64,000 nucleotides of DNA from Corynebacterium sp. CNJ-954 (GCF_001942345.1 NZ_MKKI01000041.1:62001-126000), one strand, 5' to 3'. Counted from the stretch's first letter, positions 8,055 through 17,595 are shown. Numbers and translations: made by a program. Notes: generated by a model not told the origin, from the letters alone.

Positions 8055-8842
8055 TCACCGCAGAGAACATCCGGGTCACCTACGCCGGACACCCCGTCAT
8101 CGACGACGTCTCCCTCACCGTGCCCTCCACCGGCACGCTCGGCCTCGTCGGCCCCAACGGTTCGGGGAAGACCACGCTGCTGCGTGCCCTCTACGGGGCG
8201 GCACCACTGACGGCCGGGCGCGTCCTGCTCGACGGCGACGACATCGCCACGACACGGCGACGCGACATCGCCACCCGGATCGCCGTCGTCGCTCAGGAAC
8301 GTGACGCCGCCTCCTCCGGCATACCGATGAGCGTCGCCGACCTGGTGATGCTCGGACGACTTCCCCACCAGGGATTCGGGGCGCGCACCACCGGCCACGA
8401 CCGGGCCGTCGTCGGTGGTGCACTCGACGCCGTCGGGCTCACCGACCTCGCCCGCCGCGACCTGAACGGTCTCTCCGGCGGTGAACACCAGCGTGCCCTC
8501 ATCGCCCGGGCACTGGCCCAGCAGACCCCCCACATCCTCCTCGACGAACCGACGAACCACCTCGACATCCGCTACCAGCACGACATCCTCGAACTGGTCA
8601 GCGGGCTTCCCGGTTCCGCCGTCGTGCTCCACGACCTGAACCTCGCCGCCCGCTACTGCGACCGCATCGTCGTCCTGGAGGACGGCCACGTCGTCGCCGA
8701 CGGTTCCCCGGACGAGGTGCTCGTCCCGGACATCCTGGAGCCGGTGTATCAACGTCCGGTGACCAGGGTCGACATCGGCGGCGAGATCACCCTGGTCTTC
8801 CCCCGGACCGCGCAGAATGTTTCTAGCCACGTGCACATGTAG
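8051..8842 (+). CDS. FecE/BtuD-type ABC transporter ATPase
   Basis: A 263-aa ATPase that powers the FecCD permease. Walker A is GPNGSGKTT, the signature is LSGGEHQRALIARALAQ, Walker B is HILLDEPTNHLD and the switch region is VVLHDLNLAARYCDRI, all typical of iron and cobalamin importers. The GTG start overlaps the binding-protein stop by GTGA. The last few codons and stop lie inside the left arm region of a hairpin that probably ends transcription of this operon. Confidence 0.95.
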   Translation: MITAENIRVTYAGHPVIDDVSLTVPSTGTLGLVGPNGSGKTTLLRALYGAAPLTAGRVLLDGDDIATTRRRDIATRIAVVAQERDAASSGIPMSVADLVMLGRLPHQGFGARTTGHDRAVVGGALDAVGLTDLARRDLNGLSGGEHQRALIARALAQQTPHILLDEPTNHLDIRYQHDILELVSGLPGSAVVLHDLNLAARYCDRIVVLEDGHVVADGSPDEVLVPDILEPVYQRPVTRVDIGGEITLVFPRTAQNVSSHVHM

Positions 8843-8869
8843 TCGAGAAATACGTGCACTTCACTAGAA
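8821..8869. terminator. Inverted repeat between convergent genes
   Basis: The arms TTCTAGCCACGTGCAC (8821-8836) and GTGCACTTCACTAGAA (8854-8869) pair at 12 of 16 positions, with perfect outer TTCTAG and inner GTGCAC blocks. The repeat lies between the ends of the convergent importer ATPase and DUF3100 genes. Position suggests a bidirectional terminator. A clear T-tract is absent. Confidence 0.5.
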
Positions 8870-8890
8870 CAATCTGCGGCACGGGTGCGC

Positions 8891-10264
8891 CTACCCGATG
8901 ATCTGGAGCACGCCTTCGGCAATGACGGTCGACGCCAGGTAGGTCGCGACGATGACCACGATCCCGACAGGGATGATCTTCCACCCGATCTGGCGGAGCA
9001 ACGGCAGGTCCTTGCCGATACTCAGGCCAGCCACCGACAGCATCATGGTGATCACCGCAAGGAAGTCCACACTCTCAGAGACCTGCAGCAGCCACGAGGA
9101 CACCGGTGACGCCGGAATCGTCAGCAGCGTCCCGACCGTGATCACGATGATGATCGCCGGCGCCTTCCCCTTCGTGATCCGGGCGACCCAGATCCCGGCT
9201 GCGGTGAGCAGGGCCATGGCGAGGTAGGTGATCACCATGTCCCAGGAGAACCCACCGGTCGAGACGACGGAGACGACGACCCCGGCAACGCTGATCATCG
9301 ACAGTGAGATCCACAGGGGCATCTTCACGATCGGCGCATCCGTCACAGCGGACGCCAGGTCGACCGATGTCTTCAGCACCTTGTCGGCGCTGACTGCCTT
9401 CTTGTCGTCCTTCGCGCTCTGACGGCGGGTGAGGAAGCGGTAGAACCGGCCGGCCAGCGGCAGGGCCACCCAGATGCCCAGGTACGCACCGGCGATGGAG
9501 GCGATGAGGTTCGCCGTCGTACTGAGCGCGAGAATCTGGTCGGCGAACTCCGGGTGTGCCGCAGTCACCGACGCCGACCCTGCGGCCATCATCGACCCCG
9601 ACCCCACACCGGCACCCATCGCCAGGGCACGCCAGTCGAAGATCCCCAGGGAGGACGCCAACGACGCGATGAGACTGATGATCACGGCACCGAACACCGA
9701 CCCGAAGATGTACATCGACAGCACACCCCGGTACTGCTGCGAGTTCGGCCCGAACCGCTCGGTCACCATGGCGAAGGCACCTTCACGGTCGATCGAGAAC
9801 GTGGCGCCCACCGTGGCGGACCCCATGCGCAGCATCACCGCCAGGGGCAGTGCGAGGCAGATCGGTCCCACGATGTTGCCGATCTCCTGCAGGAGGAGTG
9901 CAGGCCCGGCGTCGAGGAGGAACGGAATGTTCGGCCCCAGCGTGAACGACAGGCGGGCGACAAGTACCAGCACCGCCACACCCATGACCGCATTCGCCAC
10001 ATGCTGGAGGTCCAGCGGCAGGCGCCGGATCCGCTGTGTCGAGATCCCCACCCCCATCGCCAACGCCCAGATCATCGGGAGCAGGGACAGTGCGGCGAAA
10101 CCCAGCGAGATCTCCACTGGCCCGATGAACTGGGCGATCGCCGCGATGACGATGATGAGCCCGGCCAGGATCCAGAGGCCGGGACTACGGAGTGTCGGGG
10201 CGATGATGCGCGGCGGACTGGGCTCACTCGTGGCGGCCGGGGCCTCCACAGGCTTGTTACTCAT
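8891..10264 (-). CDS. DUF3100 family membrane transporter-like protein
   Basis: A 457-aa polytopic membrane protein with about ten to twelve hydrophobic stretches and a cytosolic loop near residues 285-305. Landmarks are GPALLLQEIGNIVGPICLALPLAV and MGAGVGSGSMMAAGSASVTAAHP. I recognise it as DUF3100 from memory; this family is often found next to M20 amidohydrolases, as here. Transport of the substrate of the neighbouring amidohydrolase is a reasonable inference. A tandem Lrp regulator lies just upstream on the same strand with a 195-nt gap. The catalytic M20 gene is divergent from that regulator. Confidence 0.85.
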   Translation of the reverse strand: MSNKPVEAPAATSEPSPPRIIAPTLRSPGLWILAGLIIVIAAIAQFIGPVEISLGFAALSLLPMIWALAMGVGISTQRIRRLPLDLQHVANAVMGVAVLVLVARLSFTLGPNIPFLLDAGPALLLQEIGNIVGPICLALPLAVMLRMGSATVGATFSIDREGAFAMVTERFGPNSQQYRGVLSMYIFGSVFGAVIISLIASLASSLGIFDWRALAMGAGVGSGSMMAAGSASVTAAHPEFADQILALSTTANLIASIAGAYLGIWVALPLAGRFYRFLTRRQSAKDDKKAVSADKVLKTSVDLASAVTDAPIVKMPLWISLSMISVAGVVVSVVSTGGFSWDMVITYLAMALLTAAGIWVARITKGKAPAIIIVITVGTLLTIPASPVSSWLLQVSESVDFLAVITMMLSVAGLSIGKDLPLLRQIGWKIIPVGIVVIVATYLASTVIAEGVLQIIG

Positions 10265-10459
10265 GTCTGGTTCTCTTCTCGTGGTGAGTTCACCGGTCAG
10301 TCGGCGCCGGGAGGGGTGTCATCCCGAGGTCGTCACGTGCCGCCTGCCCGTCCCCGGTGCGGGGATGGCGCGAAAGTACGTGACCCAACACACAAACACG
10401 TGCAGATGCAGGAAATGACGTCAAGAGGTCCGAGATCGCAGGATCTGACATGAGCCCCG

Positions 10460-11467
10460 TCAGGGCATCGGAACTGTCCGTCCCGTGGCGTCACTGTTGT
10501 CGTCGAGGACATGACCGAGGTGCTTCAGAGACCGCAGCACCACTGACCGGTCGACGATCCGGACTCCCGGCAGCCGCTCCTCGAGGACCGCCTCCAGTTT
10601 GTTCACCTCCAGCAGCGAACGAAGCCATGCCGCCATGATCACGTTGTACTCACCCGTCGCCGTGACCACCAGACGGGCCTCATCGATCTTGCTGAGCAAC
10701 GGCCCGACCCTGGACACCTTGTCCGCCGGCACCTGGAGGAAGTACCACACCGACACCGGCCACGGGGTCCGCGACCGTGCGACGTCCACGCGGACCTTGT
10801 ACCGGTCCGTGGCGGTCATCGCCGCCACGACCTCGCGGGCCTTACGTGCGGTGATGCCCGCCGCCTCCGCCACCTCAGCAGACGAGGCCCTCCCGTCCAC
10901 CGCCAGCACCTCGCGGACCTTCTCCAGTTCATCGGGGTTCAGTCGTGGCATCGCCGCACCGGTACCGCCGGGCGCAGTACGCCCGGCGATCGCCGACACC
11001 TCGTCCCGGGAGAGGGCCCGCAGACGCCACTCGCGGGCGTCAGCGACGATCTGGGAGACCAGGTGCGTGCGCACACGGCGCACCCCGTCCAGGTCCTGGA
11101 TGTGCTCAAGGGTCCAGTGCGCCAACGCCGAGGTGTCCGGGGTCAGCAGGCTGAGCATGATGTCACGGGCACCGGCGGTGAGGTCGATCGTGAACGCCCC
11201 GCGCTCCTCCACCAACGCCTCCGCCACCTGCATGGTCCGCCCCGGCTGACATTCGATTTCGATGAGGGAGAACACCGCGTCGGGATCCCACCCGTACCCC
11301 GTCACATAGACGGCCCCCTGCCGTCTGAGATGCGACCACCGGCGGGCGAGAGTGACCGGGTCCGCACCGACAACGGGCGCCAGCGCCGCCCACGCTGCAC
11401 GCGGAGCCACCTGAACGGCGTGAACTAGCCGTTCATCCAGAGCATCCAGTGTCATTTCCTGCGTCAT
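10460..11467 (-). CDS. Lrp/AsnC-family regulator with two tandem modules
   Basis: A 335-aa regulator that is twice the usual Lrp length. Residues 1-145 carry a first HTH (LDERLVHAVQVAPRAAWAALA) and RAM-like domain. Residues 165-330 carry a second HTH (LNPDELEKVREVLAVDGRASSAEVAEAAG) and RAM-like domain ending with RIVDRSVVLRSLKHLG. Such double AsnC proteins control amino-acid or peptide use. It is divergent from the M20/SdaA operon and sits upstream of DUF3100, so it likely controls both. The ATG at 11467 is used; the second ATG four codons on has a closer AGGA. Confidence 0.93.
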   Translation of the reverse strand: MTQEMTLDALDERLVHAVQVAPRAAWAALAPVVGADPVTLARRWSHLRRQGAVYVTGYGWDPDAVFSLIEIECQPGRTMQVAEALVEERGAFTIDLTAGARDIMLSLLTPDTSALAHWTLEHIQDLDGVRRVRTHLVSQIVADAREWRLRALSRDEVSAIAGRTAPGGTGAAMPRLNPDELEKVREVLAVDGRASSAEVAEAAGITARKAREVVAAMTATDRYKVRVDVARSRTPWPVSVWYFLQVPADKVSRVGPLLSKIDEARLVVTATGEYNVIMAAWLRSLLEVNKLEAVLEERLPGVRIVDRSVVLRSLKHLGHVLDDNSDATGRTVPMP

Positions 11468-11597
11468 CTGACCATTTTCCGTCGATTTCCTGCTCTACGG
11501 CCTGAAGGTTCCAGCGCCTCACTACCTTATGCTCACACTACGCCTGACGTGCGCGCCCACCACGGTGACCACCGACCCTCTTTTCAAGGAGCCCCGA

Positions 11598-12815
11598 ATG
11601 ACTGATCTCACCACCCTCACCACCGCGACGGACGCCGTCACCGGACGTATCGACCACCACCGCGACCGCCTGCTCGAGATCAGCCACACCCTCCACGCGA
11701 ACCCCGAGCTCGCCTTCGAGGAACACGACTCCGCCACGCTCGTCGCCGAGGAACTGCGTGCCGCCGGTTTCGACGTCACCGTCGGCGTCTACGGCCTGGA
11801 CACCGCCATCGAAGCCACCTACGGAAGCGGAGACTTCGTCGTCGCCGTCTGCGCCGAGTACGACGCCCTCCCCGGCATCGGCCACGCCTGCGGACACAAC
11901 ATCATCGCCACCGCCGGTCTCGGAGCCGCACTGGGGCTCGCCGAGATCGCCGACGCCGCGGGCATCCGCGTCAAGCTCCTCGGCACCCCGGCCGAGGAAC
12001 ACGGCGGCGGCAAGGTGCTCATGCTGCGCGAAGGTGCCTGGGAGGACGCGACCATCTCCCTCATGGTCCACGGCGGCCCCGGCACCACCGACGCCCGGTG
12101 CGGCGACTTCACCAGTCAGGCCGTCGACCGCTTCAAGGTCACCTACACCGGCGTCCCCGCCCACGCCGCGGCCGCACCGCAGAACGGCGTCAACGCCCTC
12201 GACGCGGCGACAGTGGCGCTGACCTCCATCGGGTTGCTGCGCCAGCAGCTGGACAAGTCCGTCCGCGTCGCCGGTGTGGTCACCGAAGGCGGCCACGTCA
12301 CCAACATCATCCCCGACCACACCGAAATCGACGCCGAAGTCCGCGCCTTCGACATGGACGTCCTCGAGGACGCCAAGCGCCGGGTGATGAACTGCTTCGA
12401 AGCCGGCGCCCTGGCGTCGGGCTGCTCCTGGTCGGTGGTGGACACCGAGCCCCGCTACGCCAGCCTCGTCCAGGACCCCCTCCTCGCCGACGCCTGGAAC
12501 ACCGCCCTGACGGACCTGGGACGTGAGGTCACGGCACAGCCGGACAGTGCAGGCGGCTCCACTGACATGGGCAACGTCTCCCAGGTCGTCCCCTCCATCC
12601 ACCCGATGATCGCGCTCCTGGGCACCGACGCCCCGCCGCACACGACCGGCTTCGCTGCCGCGGCCGCCACCCCGGCCGGCGACGACGCCGCGATCGTCTC
12701 GGCGAAGGGCCTCGCACTTGCCGCCGCCACCGTGGCGCTCACCCCGGAGACCCGCGACGAACTGCTCGCCCGCCAGGCCGCCCGCCCCGCCGGGGCCACC
12801 ACGGTAGAGTCCTGA
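11598..12815 (+). CDS. M20 family amidohydrolase
   Basis: A 405-aa zinc metallohydrolase of the M20D/AbgB type, which cleaves an amide to release an amino acid. Metal ligands are in AEYDALPGIGHACGHN (near residues 88-103) and TPAEEHGGGK (near residue 133). The dimerization/lid domain follows, with HAAAAPQNGVNALDA, and GSTDMGNVSQVVPSIHP near the C-terminus carries further ligands. The ATG at 11598 has AAGGAG 8 nt upstream. Only 2 nt separate its stop from the serine dehydratase ATG. That coupling suggests the released amino acid is serine, or that its product feeds into serine; this is inference. Confidence 0.93.
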   Translation: MTDLTTLTTATDAVTGRIDHHRDRLLEISHTLHANPELAFEEHDSATLVAEELRAAGFDVTVGVYGLDTAIEATYGSGDFVVAVCAEYDALPGIGHACGHNIIATAGLGAALGLAEIADAAGIRVKLLGTPAEEHGGGKVLMLREGAWEDATISLMVHGGPGTTDARCGDFTSQAVDRFKVTYTGVPAHAAAAPQNGVNALDAATVALTSIGLLRQQLDKSVRVAGVVTEGGHVTNIIPDHTEIDAEVRAFDMDVLEDAKRRVMNCFEAGALASGCSWSVVDTEPRYASLVQDPLLADAWNTALTDLGREVTAQPDSAGGSTDMGNVSQVVPSIHPMIALLGTDAPPHTTGFAAAAATPAGDDAAIVSAKGLALAAATVALTPETRDELLARQAARPAGATTVES

Positions 12816-12817
12816 AT

Positions 12818-14170
12818 ATGACGGTGTACGTCTCCGCCCTCGACCTGTTCTCCATCGGCATCGGACCGTCCTCCTCCCACACGGTCGGGCCGATGCGCGC
12901 GGGCGCGGACTTCGCGCACCGCACCGCCGACCTCCCCGGGATCGCCCGGGTCAGCGTCCAGCTCTACGGGTCCCTGTCCGCCACCGGACGCGGGCACGGC
13001 ACCCCGGACGCCGTGGTCGCCGGGCTCCGCGGCGCACAGCCGGAGACGTGCGACCCGGACGACGTCCGCGGCGCATGGTCGGAGCACCCTGAGATCCCGA
13101 CAGAACTCCTGCTCGACGGGAGAACCCCGGTCCTCTTCAGCCGGGATGACGTGGTCTTCAACCCCGCCTCCCGCGACCTCCGCCACCCGAACACCATGGT
13201 CCTGCAGGCGTGGACCGACGGCGCACCCTCGCCGGCCGTGGAGGAGACGTACCTCTCCATCGGGGGCGGCTTCATCGAACGTGTCGGCGACGAGAGTGGA
13301 ACTGAGCCCCCCACCAGCGCGGACGGTCCCGGTTTCCGCAACGCCAGCGAACTCCTCGCGCTGTGCACCGACGGCCGCACCATCGCCGACGTCGCCTGGG
13401 CCGCCGAATGCACGCGCCGCTCCCCCGTCGAGGTGACCGCCGGCATCGACGCCATCTGGGCGGCGATGCGCACCTGCGTCGACGCCGGCCTGCACACCGA
13501 AGGCGTCCTCCCCGGGCGCCTCCACGTCCGACGCCGCGCCGCAGCCATGCGTCGCCGCCTGGAGGACGACCCCACCTCCGCCATCGATGAATGGCTGCAC
13601 GTCTACGCGCTGGCCGTCAACGAGGAGAACGCCGGAGGCGGACGCGTCGTCACCGCCCCCACCAACGGTGCCGCCGGCATCATCCCCGCCGTCCTGCACT
13701 ACTGGTGGAAGACCACGCCCGACGCCACCGACGCCGACGTGCGCACCTTCCTGCTCACCGCCGCAGCCGTCGGTTCGCTGATCAAGGCCAACGCCTCGAT
13801 CTCCGGTGCCGAAGGCGGCTGCCAGGCGGAAGTCGGCTCAGCCTGCGCCATGGCTGCCGCAGGTTTCTGCGCCGTCCGGGGCGGTACCGCAGCACAGGTG
13901 GAGAACGCCGCCGAGATCGCCGTGGAGCACCACCTCGGTCTGACCTGCGACCCCATCGGCGGACTGGTGCAGATCCCCTGCATCGAACGCAACGCCGTCG
14001 CCGCATCCACCGCCGTCACCGCCGCCCGTCTCGCCCTGGCCGGCGACGGCTCGCACGTCGTCTCCCTCGACGCCGTCATCCAGACGATGCGGGAGACCGG
14101 TGCCGACATGAACGACAAGTACAAGGAGACCAGCCGCGGCGGCCTCGCCGTCAACGTGGTGGAGTGCTGA
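12818..14170 (+). CDS. sdaA: L-serine ammonia-lyase, iron-sulfur type
   Basis: A 450-aa single-chain L-serine dehydratase, which converts L-serine to pyruvate and ammonia. The N-terminal beta domain opens with the signature [24 protein letters not shown]. The C-terminal alpha domain holds the cysteines for the [4Fe-4S] cluster near residues 342, 377 and 388 ([29 protein letters not shown]). Length is normal for SdaA. It is in an operon with the M20 amidohydrolase. Its 3' end overlaps the convergent PepSY gene by 20 nt. Confidence 0.97.
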   Translation: MTVYVSALDLFSIGIGPSSSHTVGPMRAGADFAHRTADLPGIARVSVQLYGSLSATGRGHGTPDAVVAGLRGAQPETCDPDDVRGAWSEHPEIPTELLLDGRTPVLFSRDDVVFNPASRDLRHPNTMVLQAWTDGAPSPAVEETYLSIGGGFIERVGDESGTEPPTSADGPGFRNASELLALCTDGRTIADVAWAAECTRRSPVEVTAGIDAIWAAMRTCVDAGLHTEGVLPGRLHVRRRAAAMRRRLEDDPTSAIDEWLHVYALAVNEENAGGGRVVTAPTNGAAGIIPAVLHYWWKTTPDATDADVRTFLLTAAAVGSLIKANASISGAEGGCQAEVGSACAMAAAGFCAVRGGTAAQVENAAEIAVEHHLGLTCDPIGGLVQIPCIERNAVAASTAVTAARLALAGDGSHVVSLDAVIQTMRETGADMNDKYKETSRGGLAVNVVEC

Positions 14171-15644
14171 GCGGAGCGCCCGCCCTGCGACGCGCCGCGT
14201 CCCAGAGTGCGCTGCCCAGGACGAAAGCCAGGCAAGTGATCCCGAACAGCGGTGCAACGACACCGTAGGAAACCAGTGCGATGACGAGGACCAGAGTTCC
14301 CGCCGTCGGCCGCGACCACCGCACCCTCCGCGGTGGTCCCGCGAAACCTCCTGCGGGTCGACGCTTCCACCACATCATGTACCCCCAGCAGACCATCGCG
14401 ATGATCGCTGCGGCCAGCAGCCCCAGCACCAGCTGGTTCGGGAGACCGAACAAGGTGCCCATGTGCAGCTGGATCAGCCAGCCCGTGGCCTTCGCCGCCA
14501 GCGGCCAGTCCGCGAAGTCGAGCCGGTCGGTCACCCGGCCGGTGGCCCAGTCGATCGCGACCGCGTCATTCGACAACCGGTAGGCGACCCGGTCCTCCGA
14601 CGCCGTCCACGCCTGCCCCTCCACGGCCGGGGGCGTGATCGTCACCGGAGCACGCAGTTCCGCCTCCGCCGTCGCCACCACCCGGTCGACTGATCCGGAG
14701 TTCAGCCCGCTGACCCGGACACCGGCCGGCATCGCATGACCCCCGTGTCCCTCATGCCCCCCGTGACCGGCGTGCGCACCGCCACCGGACGGTGCCACCG
14801 GTTGCGCACCCGGCAACGTGGCCTCCACCGACGGCGTCCCCCAGCTCAGCTTCTCGCGGAGTTCCCCGATCGTGCCGCCGGCGACGGACGACCAGGTCAG
14901 TCCGGTGACAGTCAGAAACACCATGCCCGCCACGACAAGCGTCCCCGTCGCCCCGTGCAGACGCATCGTCCGGGTCCGGCCACGGCCGCCGGTACGCAGC
15001 ATGTTCCTGAGCCTCGACGCCGCCACCCGACTCTTCCGCTGACGCTGCCACCACATCACCACCCCACCGACCGCAAGGACTCCCAGCCAGCTCGCGGCCG
15101 TCTCGGAATACAGTCGTCCGGGTTCCCCGAGCCACGCGGTGCGATGGCCCTCGGCGATCCACTGTCGCAACGGCAGCGAGGCCGAACTGCCGTACTGGGT
15201 GGTGTCACCCTTCACCTCGCCTGTCCAGGGGTCGAGGAACACCGCCTGCACGGTGGACTCCGGCAGATCGGGGTCGTTGAACAGTACCCGGGTCGTCTCA
15301 CCGTCACCACCGATCCTCACACCGGACAACGCCAGGTCGGGATGCTCCTCCTGCGCGGTGGACACCAGTTCGCTGACGGGGAGCCTGACTGTGCCGTCGG
15401 TGCCGTCGGTGCCGTCGGGCGCCGTGGCGGTGAGCATGGAGTGGTTCGTCACCTGCTCCACCGTCGGTGCGAACGCGTAGAGCAGGCCGGTGACCGCCGC
15501 GACGAGGATCAGCGGCGCGCACACCACACCCGCGAAGAAATGCAGTCGTCTGAGCAGATGGCTCTGCTGGCGGTCCGCAGTGCGCGGGGACGTCGGGGGC
15601 CCTGGGGGCTCTGTGGACTCTGTCGTGGTCACGGTGCTGGTCAC
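14151..15644 (-). CDS. PepSY-domain membrane protein, iron/copper-associated type
   Basis: A 497-aa membrane protein of the PepSY_TM (PiuB-like) family. The first helix is LLRRLHFFAGVVCAPLILVAAVTGLLYAF, a standard opening with the heme-ligand-like histidine. Later come a large extracytoplasmic PepSY region, a helix pair, a His-rich stretch (GGGAHAGHGGHEGHGGHAMP) and LIQLHMGTLFGLPNQLVLGLLAAAI. The open frame extends far upstream over the pcuA-like gene, but the GTG at 15644 is the sensible start next to the divergent promoter region. The His/Met stretch suggests metal binding. Divergent pairing with a PCuAC protein and DyP peroxidase supports a copper or heme role. Confidence 0.9.
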   Translation of the reverse strand: MTSTVTTTESTEPPGPPTSPRTADRQQSHLLRRLHFFAGVVCAPLILVAAVTGLLYAFAPTVEQVTNHSMLTATAPDGTDGTDGTVRLPVSELVSTAQEEHPDLALSGVRIGGDGETTRVLFNDPDLPESTVQAVFLDPWTGEVKGDTTQYGSSASLPLRQWIAEGHRTAWLGEPGRLYSETAASWLGVLAVGGVVMWWQRQRKSRVAASRLRNMLRTGGRGRTRTMRLHGATGTLVVAGMVFLTVTGLTWSSVAGGTIGELREKLSWGTPSVEATLPGAQPVAPSGGGAHAGHGGHEGHGGHAMPAGVRVSGLNSGSVDRVVATAEAELRAPVTITPPAVEGQAWTASEDRVAYRLSNDAVAIDWATGRVTDRLDFADWPLAAKATGWLIQLHMGTLFGLPNQLVLGLLAAAIIAMVCWGYMMWWKRRPAGGFAGPPRRVRWSRPTAGTLVLVIALVSYGVVAPLFGITCLAFVLGSALWDAARRRAGAPLSTPPR

Positions 15645-15683
15645 GATGGAGTTGTCGGATCCACGACCCGGACGGTTCCGGTC

Positions 15684-15715
15684 GGGGGTGTCACAGGACG
15701 AGTCGTCCCACCCCC
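15684..15715. promoter_or_regulatory. Nested inverted repeats in divergent PepSY/PCuAC region
   Basis: GGGGGTG (15684-15690) and CACCCCC (15709-15715) pair perfectly and enclose GGACGAGTCGTCC (15696-15708), itself a palindrome. The structure is 40 nt upstream of the PepSY GTG, in the 171-nt divergent gap. It could be an operator or a leader hairpin for the PepSY mRNA. No DtxR or CsoR consensus could be placed with confidence. Confidence 0.45.
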
Positions 15716-15815
15716 GGACGTGATCCCGGTGACGTACCGGAACTCTTCTGACGATAGAACCGACTAGTAGGTTGACCAGTAATTCAGACTCTGTCGTGAT
15801 TTTCAGGAGTGTTCG

Positions 15816-16397
15816 ATGCCCGACACCATGAAGCGCCGCCTCACCGCCGCCTCCCTCGCCTCCGTCCTCGCCCTCAGCCTCACCGCCTGCGGTGGCGGCA
15901 GCAACGACGGCAACGACAGCAACGACAGCGACGCGGCGACAACCACCGGACAGGACACCGGGCAGAGCAGCGACGCCATCACCTTCTCCGACGGCTACGT
16001 CGGTGCCAAAGACACCGAGACGTCCATGACCGCCGTCTTCGGCGAGCTCACCAACTCCACGGACGAGGACATCCACCTCACCCGCGTCACCGGTGACCTC
16101 GACGGCGTCTACCAGTTCCACGAGACCGTCGACGGCATCATGAAGGAGACCGACGACGGCCTCGTCGTCCCCGCCAACGGCAGCGTCGCAATGGAACCCG
16201 GCGGCACCCACATCATGATCATGGAGAACAACGACGAGATCGCCGCCGGCGACGCACTCACCCTCACCCTCACCGGCGAGGACGGCACCACCTACGAGAT
16301 CAGCGACATCCCCGTCCGCGTGCAGCAGTCCGCCCACGAGGACTACGGCACCGGTGACAGCGCAGACGGCGAGCACGACGAGCATGCCGGGCACTGA
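15816..16397 (+). CDS. Copper chaperone PCu(A)C family lipoprotein
   Basis: A 193-aa secreted copper chaperone. The signal peptide ends with the lipobox SLTAC, lipidated Cys near residue 25, then a Gly/Ser/Asn/Asp linker. The domain is DUF461/PCuAC. The copper ligands are the H and M in QFHETVDGIM and the H-M pair in GGTHIMIM, in the known H-M-x-H-x-M order. The tail EHDEHAGH adds histidines. PCuAC proteins deliver Cu(I) to cytochrome oxidase or other exported cuproenzymes. The gene overlaps the DyP peroxidase gene by 14 nt. Streptomyces lividans has the same pairing (ECuC and DtpA). Confidence 0.93.
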   Translation: MPDTMKRRLTAASLASVLALSLTACGGGSNDGNDSNDSDAATTTGQDTGQSSDAITFSDGYVGAKDTETSMTAVFGELTNSTDEDIHLTRVTGDLDGVYQFHETVDGIMKETDDGLVVPANGSVAMEPGGTHIMIMENNDEIAAGDALTLTLTGEDGTTYEISDIPVRVQQSAHEDYGTGDSADGEHDEHAGH

Positions 16398-17595
16398 CCC
16401 TCACACGGCGGCACGGGGACTGACCCGCCGCGGTTTCCTCGGCGGACTCGGCACTCTCGGTATCCTCGGCACCACCGCGGTCACGGCGTCCTGCTCCGAC
16501 GGGCACGACGCCGCCGCAGAACCGGAGACGGCCACCGTCCCGTTCGACGGTGACCACCAGGCCGGCATCGCCACACCCCTCCAGGCACACAACACCACCG
16601 TCGCCTTCTCACTGCGTGACGGCGTCGACCGCAGGGCCGTCCAACGCCTGCTCCGCATCTGGACCGGAGATGCGCGACGCCTCTGCGCGGGCACGCCCGT
16701 GCTGGCCGACCTGGAACCGGAACTCGCCTCCAACCCCGGCAACCTCACCGTCACCTGCGGTTTCGGCCTGGGGCTCTACGCTGCCGCCGGGATCTCCGAC
16801 AAAGCCCCCTCATGGTTGACGCCGCTGCCGCACTTCGCCGGTGACAGGCTCGAGGACATCTGGGGCGACCGCGATATCGTCCTGCAGATCTGCGGCGATG
16901 ACCGCACGACCGTCTCCCACGCGCTGCGCGTCCTCGTCCGCGGCGGCGCCGACTACGCCCGACCGTCCTGGAGCCAGACCGGATTCCTGGACGTGCAGGA
17001 CGGCACCCCGCGCAACCTCTTCGGTTTCAAGGACGGCACCGTCAACCCTCACTCGGAGAACGAGTTCGACGCCCAGGTGTGGAATGACGACGGCGGGACC
17101 TGCATGATCGTCCGTCGTGTCGCCTTCGACATGCCCGAATGGGAGTCCGTGGACCGCAGCACCCGGGAAGTCGCGATGGGGCGCACCATCGTCGAGGGAG
17201 CACCACTGAGCGGCGGCGACGAGTTCACCGACGTCGACGTGAACAAGATCGGCGACGACGGTCTCCCTCTCATCGACGCCCACTCCCACGTGGCCCTGGC
17301 GACCTCACGCAACGGTGACGCGGAACGTATGCTGCGGCGCGCCTACAACTACGATCTTCCCGTCACAGCCGGAGCGACAGGTCTGCAGGACGCCGACCTG
17401 ATCGATCTCTCCGACACCGGACTGATCTTCACCTGTTTCCAACGTGACCCGGGTACGTCCTTCATCCCCGTCCAGCGACGCCTCGCCGGGGGCGACCGGT
17501 TGAACGAGTGGATCACCCACGTCGGTTCCGCGGTGTTCCACGTTCCGGGCGGGACGACCGGGGACAGCTACTGGGGTGAGGACCTGCTGGGGTAG
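16384..17595 (+). CDS. DyP-type heme peroxidase, Tat-exported
   Basis: A 403-aa dye-decolorizing peroxidase. The N-terminus carries a Tat signal (LTRRGFLGGLGTLGILG) ending in a lipobox-like TASC, so it is probably exported folded with heme and may be lipid-anchored. The catalytic GxxDG motif is FGFKDGTVNP near residues 213-222. The proximal heme ligand is probably in IDAHSHVALATSRN near residue 300. The chosen ATG lies within the 3' end of the chaperone gene; a start 30 nt upstream is also open. The family also includes the EfeB deferrochelatases, but there are no efeUO genes here. Confidence 0.94.
   Translation: MPGTDPHTAARGLTRRGFLGGLGTLGILGTTAVTASCSDGHDAAAEPETATVPFDGDHQAGIATPLQAHNTTVAFSLRDGVDRRAVQRLLRIWTGDARRLCAGTPVLADLEPELASNPGNLTVTCGFGLGLYAAAGISDKAPSWLTPLPHFAGDRLEDIWGDRDIVLQICGDDRTTVSHALRVLVRGGADYARPSWSQTGFLDVQDGTPRNLFGFKDGTVNPHSENEFDAQVWNDDGGTCMIVRRVAFDMPEWESVDRSTREVAMGRTIVEGAPLSGGDEFTDVDVNKIGDDGLPLIDAHSHVALATSRNGDAERMLRRAYNYDLPVTAGATGLQDADLIDLSDTGLIFTCFQRDPGTSFIPVQRRLAGGDRLNEWITHVGSAVFHVPGGTTGDSYWGEDLLG

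Noticed and set aside
15760-15785. Possible DtxR-like box around AGGTTGACCAGTAAT in the PepSY/PCuAC gap
   Set aside because: It lacks the dyad symmetry of the DtxR consensus.
14151-16394. One 747-codon open frame on the minus strand covering both the PepSY region and the PCuAC gene
   Set aside because: Only residues after the GTG at 15644 look like a protein; the rest is antisense to a clear lipoprotein gene and low in normal composition.
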